A DNA stretch of 64,000 nt from Tigriopus japonicus (lineage: Eukaryota > Arthropoda > Copepoda > Harpacticoida > Harpacticidae): assembly GCA_010645155.1 (NCBI GenBank), contig CM021320.1, positions 1,676,965 to 1,740,964 of the forward strand. Reading direction: 5' to 3'. A program made the position numbers and the translations under genes. Below the pieces are notes generated by a model, which was not told the origin of the DNA, made no database searches, and saw only the letters and a list, made by a program, of their open reading frames with translations. Of the stretch, positions 58,918-64,000 are shown piece by piece; position 1 is the stretch's first letter, and every line of letters begins with the position of its first letter.

Positions 58918-59764
58918 AGTTCTTGATGTACTGTATCTTGTTAGGTGTGGCAATTACTTCCAAGAAAGAAGGAGCTATCCACATCCTGCCTCCTCAAATA
59001 ACATCAACAACCCAAATGAAGCAATTCTAGGAAACGGTGTTGTCGTTTCCGCTTAGGATTATTGAGCATTCTCCAACAGGAACCTGAAAACTGCGTAAGA
59101 AGGCAGTTTGTTGCTTCAATGGTTCATAAGATATTCATGGATGTTGGAAATCCCGGTCTTTCATGTAACGTTCTTCCCCAAGCCGGATTTAAGAACAACT
59201 AATAATAGACGATAATCTCTTGGATCAGAAGAAGACCTTGAACAGTTGCAACCTGAAGTGGTCCAGCCACTTACGTACGAGCAGAAATGGTGACTAATTG
59301 TTTTAGCACCCTCGTAAGTACGCTCAAATCTCGTAAAATCTATCACGCACGGACTTTTCCTAAAGTATGCATACCAGGTAATGACGCTAATCTGTCCTGA
59401 GAGGCAAGAACAAAGAGTTCTTCCAATTTTTGACTCGCATATCTTTGTGCCAAATTTGGTAGGGTCATGGCCTCAATTTCTTCTTAATTCAGTTCGAGAG
59501 AACTTTATGGCGGAATGATGATACCCTAAATTTAATGACGAACAAAGAAAAGGTTGTTTGAAACGTTAATATAAAAAAGGATTCATTATTGGTCATCGCC
59601 TTAATAGGGCAAATTTCATTTTTGCGATAAAGATCGGAGCTTCAATGTGATGTTTGGCCTAATGAAAAATTTGGGATCGCCATAAAATTTCAAACTGAGG
59701 ATTAAATGTAGTTTTGGAAGTAAAAATGAGACATTGTCCAAGAACTGGCGACAGTTCAAGTAAA
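58918..59764. other. Intergenic, nothing recognised
   Basis: No coding signal or repeat recognised. Confidence 0.3.
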
Positions 59765-59814
59765 TCAAACCCAAATATTACAGAACATGGCATTTACAGA
59801 ATTGATATAATTAC

Positions 59815-59969
59815 CATCAATGACGTAAAAAGATTGTGTAAAGAAATCTGGGTGGTCGGCTGATCTCTGTACCGAAGAATACATTTCATCCAAATCTGAT
59901 CCTCCTCGGCGATATTTTAGAAGGAAATGACGCATGAAAACAACTGTATTGTCAAACATTAGAGGGGGA
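59815..59969 (-). other. Possible coding exon, unrecognised
   Basis: The minus-strand frame reads through FMRHFLLKYRRGGSDLDEMY and a SADHPDFFTQSFYVIDG block, with composition more like protein than its surroundings. A candidate acceptor (GATTTTCGAG, weak) and donor (GATG|GTAATT) bound it. I do not recognise the family. It could belong with the exon-like pieces at 61.2-61.8 kb on the same strand. Confidence 0.3.
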
Positions 59970-60537
59970 CTCGAAAATCCGTTTTTGATTTTCAATGCAG
60001 ATCAAAAAGGTAAAACAATTAAGGATGAAAGTCCTCAACTATTCAAACTCAATATGAAAGCTACACACTAAACACACATGAAATGTGTGAAATGTGTGGG
60101 ACACGTCTTTACGTGTCCTTTCGACATTTCGAAATAAATATTAACGTTGAAAATGTTTTAAATGAAATGTCTAGAAAGTTCATTCGATATGTTTGCTACA
60201 TTATCTCTTGATCTTTTTGGCAAAACCCTTTAACCTTGTGTTTCAATATATATCATAGAAACGTTTGATACTTGTGGGGCGGGTCAGCAAAAAAATGACA
60301 TTGAGATATGAGTGAATGTTTTTTTATTGTATACATCCCTGCCCATCGTCTTGATCTTTCCAGGTAATTACACCATGTCATGCACGGATAAGAAGGACTT
60401 GGCTCGCGAAAAAAGTAAATAACAGAAAACCCCGACATACGAAAGTAAAAAGATGTGTACCCGAGTTTTTAAATGAAGCTCAAAAATTGACCGACCCATT
60501 CGTTATCTCAAATCATTCTGATAAAGTGGCGTGACTG

Positions 60538-61047
60538 GTGCACATTCGAAATAACAAGCATTTTGGTTGTCACATTGAGAGAACTAAACAACTTTTGATC
60601 TGTGGCAAGAATGTCCAGTCAAGTGCGTACGCTAGTTATCAAATCCCGGACCCGGATCTGTCTTTTTTTCTCAAATACGGATCCCAACCAACATCCAAGG
60701 TCATTTTTGTGTTCAAACTTGACTTTTTTCCAAGGCTCCTTTTGAATCTCTTCCTTACTGAACGCGGAAATGAGCCCAATCTAAAAATCGTTGCGCAAAA
60801 GTTGAGCAAATACGTAGAGAAAAATGTCCTTCTGATCAATCGTTCTAACAAAGTAGTCTTAACGACTGTAGGATGTCGAAAGGTCCCGAAAAATGACCCG
60901 TTGGTTGAGCGGAATTTGATGTACGTAAACGTTCGCTTCCTCTTTATCGGGTATCTCTTAAGTACAATGTACATACGTACAAATGTACAAGCCTTCTTGT
61001 CTGAAACCGCAAGACCGACATCGATATCCAAAGCCCCACGCATGTAG
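60538..61047. other. Stretch open on both strands, unrecognised
   Basis: The plus strand is open for 169 codons without an early ATG, and the minus strand is open from an ATG at 61043 for 134 codons. Neither translation resembles a known family. The low number of stop codons in an AT-rich region is unusual but is not proof of coding. Confidence 0.2.
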
Positions 61048-61246
61048 ACATCCTCATTTCAGTGTGCGACCACCCTGATTGAAGGCGAGAGTGTGTCGAA
61101 AGGGAAATGTCCTTTGGCTTCTAATGGATTGTTAGCCAATAAGCCTCATCTCAAATGGACTGACTTTGGCTGTGGTGCTCACAAACCACCCAAGACTACT
61201 ACTTGCAATATAAGGTTTCTTCTTTCGAGCAGATAAGAGGTTTTCA

Positions 61247-61771
61247 TCAGCTTTCTTGGTTGCAAACCACACTCATGACCTGGTAAACCACGAAGGTTGG
61301 TTTGTGGATGTTCACCGATGTGGTAATAGGGACATGGGTGATGTTTATAGGTCCTAGCTCCCGCAAAGTTACAGTACAGGCTTCACGACCACATGTATTG
61401 TAATCTATAATCAAAAGATAATCTTCATCATTAACTAAATTTGGCAAAATCATTACTTTATTTCGAGACAAAAGACCATTTGGGGTTCGTGTGCATCATT
61501 CCCATAGCCTTGACATGAACTTGAGCACAAAAGTAATTAACTCGATAGGCATAAGGGGTTTTAATTAAAGCCGTTTTAAAGTTTCTCGCCGTTTCATGTA
61601 AAGCAATGCCTCCGAGCGGAAAGTGATTCGTTTGTTTAATGTCTTGAGCTAGGATAAGGGTTAATGGCAAGTCCAGGATAATGCTTGAAATCTTGCTAAA
61701 CCTTATGAGAGCATACTCATGCATGAGATTGCGCTCGAGAGTACAGGAAAATGAGAGTTCAATGATATCAC
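61247..61771 (-). other. Two exon-like pieces, unrecognised
   Basis: Piece one (61771-61458) follows a good acceptor (TTAAGACTTTCAG) and reads DIIELSFSCTLERNLMHEYA and so on to a TAA that overlaps an AATAAA (61457-61462). Piece two (61404-61247) follows another good acceptor (TTATCTTTTGATTATAG) and reads NTCGREACTVTLRELGP and so on to a TGA. Either could be a terminal exon, or they could be alternative ends of one gene. I do not recognise the protein; several cysteines and no hydrophobic anchor are visible. Confidence 0.3.
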
Positions 61772-61826
61772 CTGAAAGTCTTAACTCATTACTTAGGTGT
61801 AATGGGAGGGAAATCGTAATTGTCAC

Positions 61827-63793
61827 GATGATATCCCCTCAAAAACGCCAAGAAGTACATATACAGTAAGTAAGTGGCACAGAAAATAGCACCTCAAAGT
61901 CCCGTTTTCAATTTGTCATTTTGAGCACGCATTTGATTAGGGTGGAAATCTCGAGGCCATTCTATTTCGCTCTTGGTTTCATGCAGCAGTCAGTCAGCCT
62001 CAAGGGTGTTCCACTCACATGCAAATCATGCCAAGAGAAAATTAATAACCGATAGATAGTTCTTGTGTCAGTTTGAAATCAGTACGAAAAAGGATTTTGC
62101 CCGTGTTCTCCTTGAACCAATGTGATGATATTGGCAAGTTGTTTCTTGAAGAAAAATTTTGAATGCCAGAGAGCTCATCAAATACGAGGCTTGATCAAAC
62201 AAGTTCTGCCTTTTCGCTACATGATTTAAGTACAAAAGATTTAAGTGAGGCAAATACTCGAGTGCAATTGTTGGTTAGTTACTACCAATTCCATTTCCAA
62301 TGCTCGGGCGGCACATTCACATTTCAAATCGGTCTCACAATTACCTTTTGCGAGCCTCCAATTTGTGGACATGTACTATCCGAGGTTAGCTAGCGTAATT
62401 GGATCACATTTTCTCTCCACTTTGTCCAATGTGCTTGGTCTGCCTAATAACAACTGTCAAACTTTGTAATTTTCGAGTACATGCATGCACTATTGCAATA
62501 AAGCTCGGGCCAACAATTTCAAGGTAGATCCAACTTTCGAGGTACAAAGTAAACTTTGGTAATTTTTCACGGGTGGTCAATGGTCACCTTTACACTTCAC
62601 CTTTTCGTACACACTTCCTCATTACTATTTGAGTTTAGCCGAGGAGGCCAAATATCGATTTTCAGTCCCTCTCATCGCTGAAACCGATTGGAAGTCGTGA
62701 GCTTTAGAGGGGCCTCATTTTCATTTTCACTTCTGATTGAGCACGATGCTACAGGATGGAGGAGGCTCTTTGGAAGGGAAATTATGGCGAGAGACGCACG
62801 GAAATCAAATCACTATCGGCGATTGCAGTACGTGTTATATATATTGCTTTTTCTCCAAACCCCAATTTGCCTGTTGTTTCTACTCATTTCGTTTGAATTA
62901 TGCTTCTTTCATAGAGTGTGGAAGCCAAGATTTTCGTTGGATATTTTGGTTTGTTGCAGAAAAAAATGCAAACCTTTAAAACATTTCAAGCAAACCGGTA
63001 TCATTCCATGGTTTCAGACCAAGTTTTAAAGAGTCCACTTTTCCAAAAAATAACCTTAGATTTATTCCAAGGAATCTAAAGGCTTTTGGCTTTGTGATTC
63101 TTTAGTTTCATTTTCAAGTTGGTTGGATGGATGGAGGAATGACAGGTAAGATAGCAAGCACTTCAAAATGACAGTGATCATGATCTTCTTCTTCTTCTTT
63201 GCCCTCACCATCTCATTTCTCATCATCCGGTGGTTCCTTCCCATTGATGCGCCTTGTCTAGTCTCACTTACAGTATACTCACTCACTCACTTACTTACAT
63301 ACACACCATTCTTCGTACTCTCACTCTGGCAACCTCATCTAAGAATGATGCATCAAAAAGATCAGGGATTCAAGTCAGCATTTCGAAGAAGAAAACCAAC
63401 TGAACCAAGGGAGGGCATGGTATGGGTTGAATGTGGCAAGATCTGAGATGAAATTGGACAGATGGGCGGTTTTTCGTCGCCCAATCCGATGTGTGTGGTT
63501 TTCCAGATGTCATGTTCGCAATTCAACCTCAAAATTGAAAGATTAAGGAGGATTGATGGGTGTCAATTCTTCGTACAACCGTTTTTCGAGGGTTGGATAT
63601 GGTTTTGTGGCTGGACCCATCCATTGGCAGAGGAATCGTCTTGGAAATGGGCAATTTGGAACATTTTCACAAGGCGAGTTCAAACGGACAATAAATCTTG
63701 AGGGAGAGTAAATAGAGCATACCTCGTAGGAAACACGAAAACGCTCAGTTTTTTAGTTTTGTGATAAATATTCAAGGATTTAATAACTGAAAC
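61827..63793. other. Intergenic; one weak exon candidate
   Basis: At 62745-62827 (+) an ATG opens a short frame (MLQDGGGSLEGKLWRETHGN...) that ends at a consensus-like donor (GATTGCA|GTACGT). It could be a first coding exon of a gene continuing beyond the window, but nothing downstream confirms it. The rest shows no gene. Confidence 0.2.
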
Positions 63794-64000
63794 TAGTGTT
63801 GGACTGGAAGCGCCTTCAACTGAAACAGAAAGTTTATTCCGAAAGAGAGCGTAACTAAAACCGAATCTGGAAGCAGCCGAAACATAAGTTCAAAACTTCT
63901 CTTGATTAGTATTGTTATGCTATCCAGATAAGCATGAATTGCACTAGAAAAAAAATCTTTTTTACAATCTTATTGAGGTTTTAGGACAAGCACTGCTCAA
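63794..64000. mobile_element. Possible 5' part of a CCGAAACC-type hAT MITE, cut by the window end
   Basis: TAGTGTTGGACTGGAAGCGC resembles the TAGTGATGGACCGAAAG tip of the 24579-24812 family and is followed by AACTGAAACAGAAAG, AAAACCGAATCTGGAAGCAG and similar degenerate CCGAAACC strings. The other end lies outside. Confidence 0.35.

Overview
The window is AT-rich, gene-poor eukaryotic DNA, most likely from an arthropod and possibly a crustacean. This is inferred from short GT-AG introns (62, 73 and 99 bp), long stretches without coding signal, a dense load of small non-autonomous transposons, and animal-only gene families. Species cannot be named from this sequence. Two short runs of N (15971-16009 and 48575-48638) show it is a draft assembly.

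Five protein-coding loci are well supported. At the left edge (1-516, +) is the last exon of a neurobeachin-like (NBEAL) BEACH-WD40 protein. A tightly packed pair lies at 4144-5995 on the minus strand: TMEM234-like membrane protein first, then, only 25 bp after its stop codon, a METTL22-like protein-lysine methyltransferase. At 35560-37761 (+) is an ETS-family transcription factor with AT-hook motifs just before a divergent C-terminal ETS domain; candidate spliced leader exons lie at 34690-35094. At 56249-57367 (-) is a complete three-exon beta-1,3-galactosyltransferase (GT31). A possible unrecognised minus-strand gene is seen only as exon-like pieces between 59.8 and 61.8 kb. Apart from the TMEM234/METTL22 pair, the genes show no functional relationship to each other.

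The rest is a transposon graveyard with several families that can be delimited by eye: (i) long fold-back elements (1553-2522; 52488-53139 with a diverged sister at 53577-54113); (ii) a roughly 607-bp terminal-inverted-repeat family with three copies (10346-10952, 17545-18057, 52375-53560), one of them split by a fold-back insertion so that another copy preserves the empty site; (iii) hAT-type MITEs with 8-bp target duplications (24579-24812, 26825-27239, 50428-50663, and a relative at 17214-17541); (iv) a pogo/Tigger-type MITE (11008-11152); (v) a tRNA-derived SINE in two orientations (7453-7704, 20977-21112); (vi) remnants of one LINE family (13232-13315, 16101-17207, 20520-20975).

I found no CRISPR array, rRNA, convincing functional tRNA, or multi-gene cluster suggesting a new molecular system. 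The most interesting points are the 25-bp gene pair with a strong splice acceptor upstream, the unusual ETS domain, a tRNA-like unit inside a hAT MITE, and the nested fold-back insertion with its preserved empty site.
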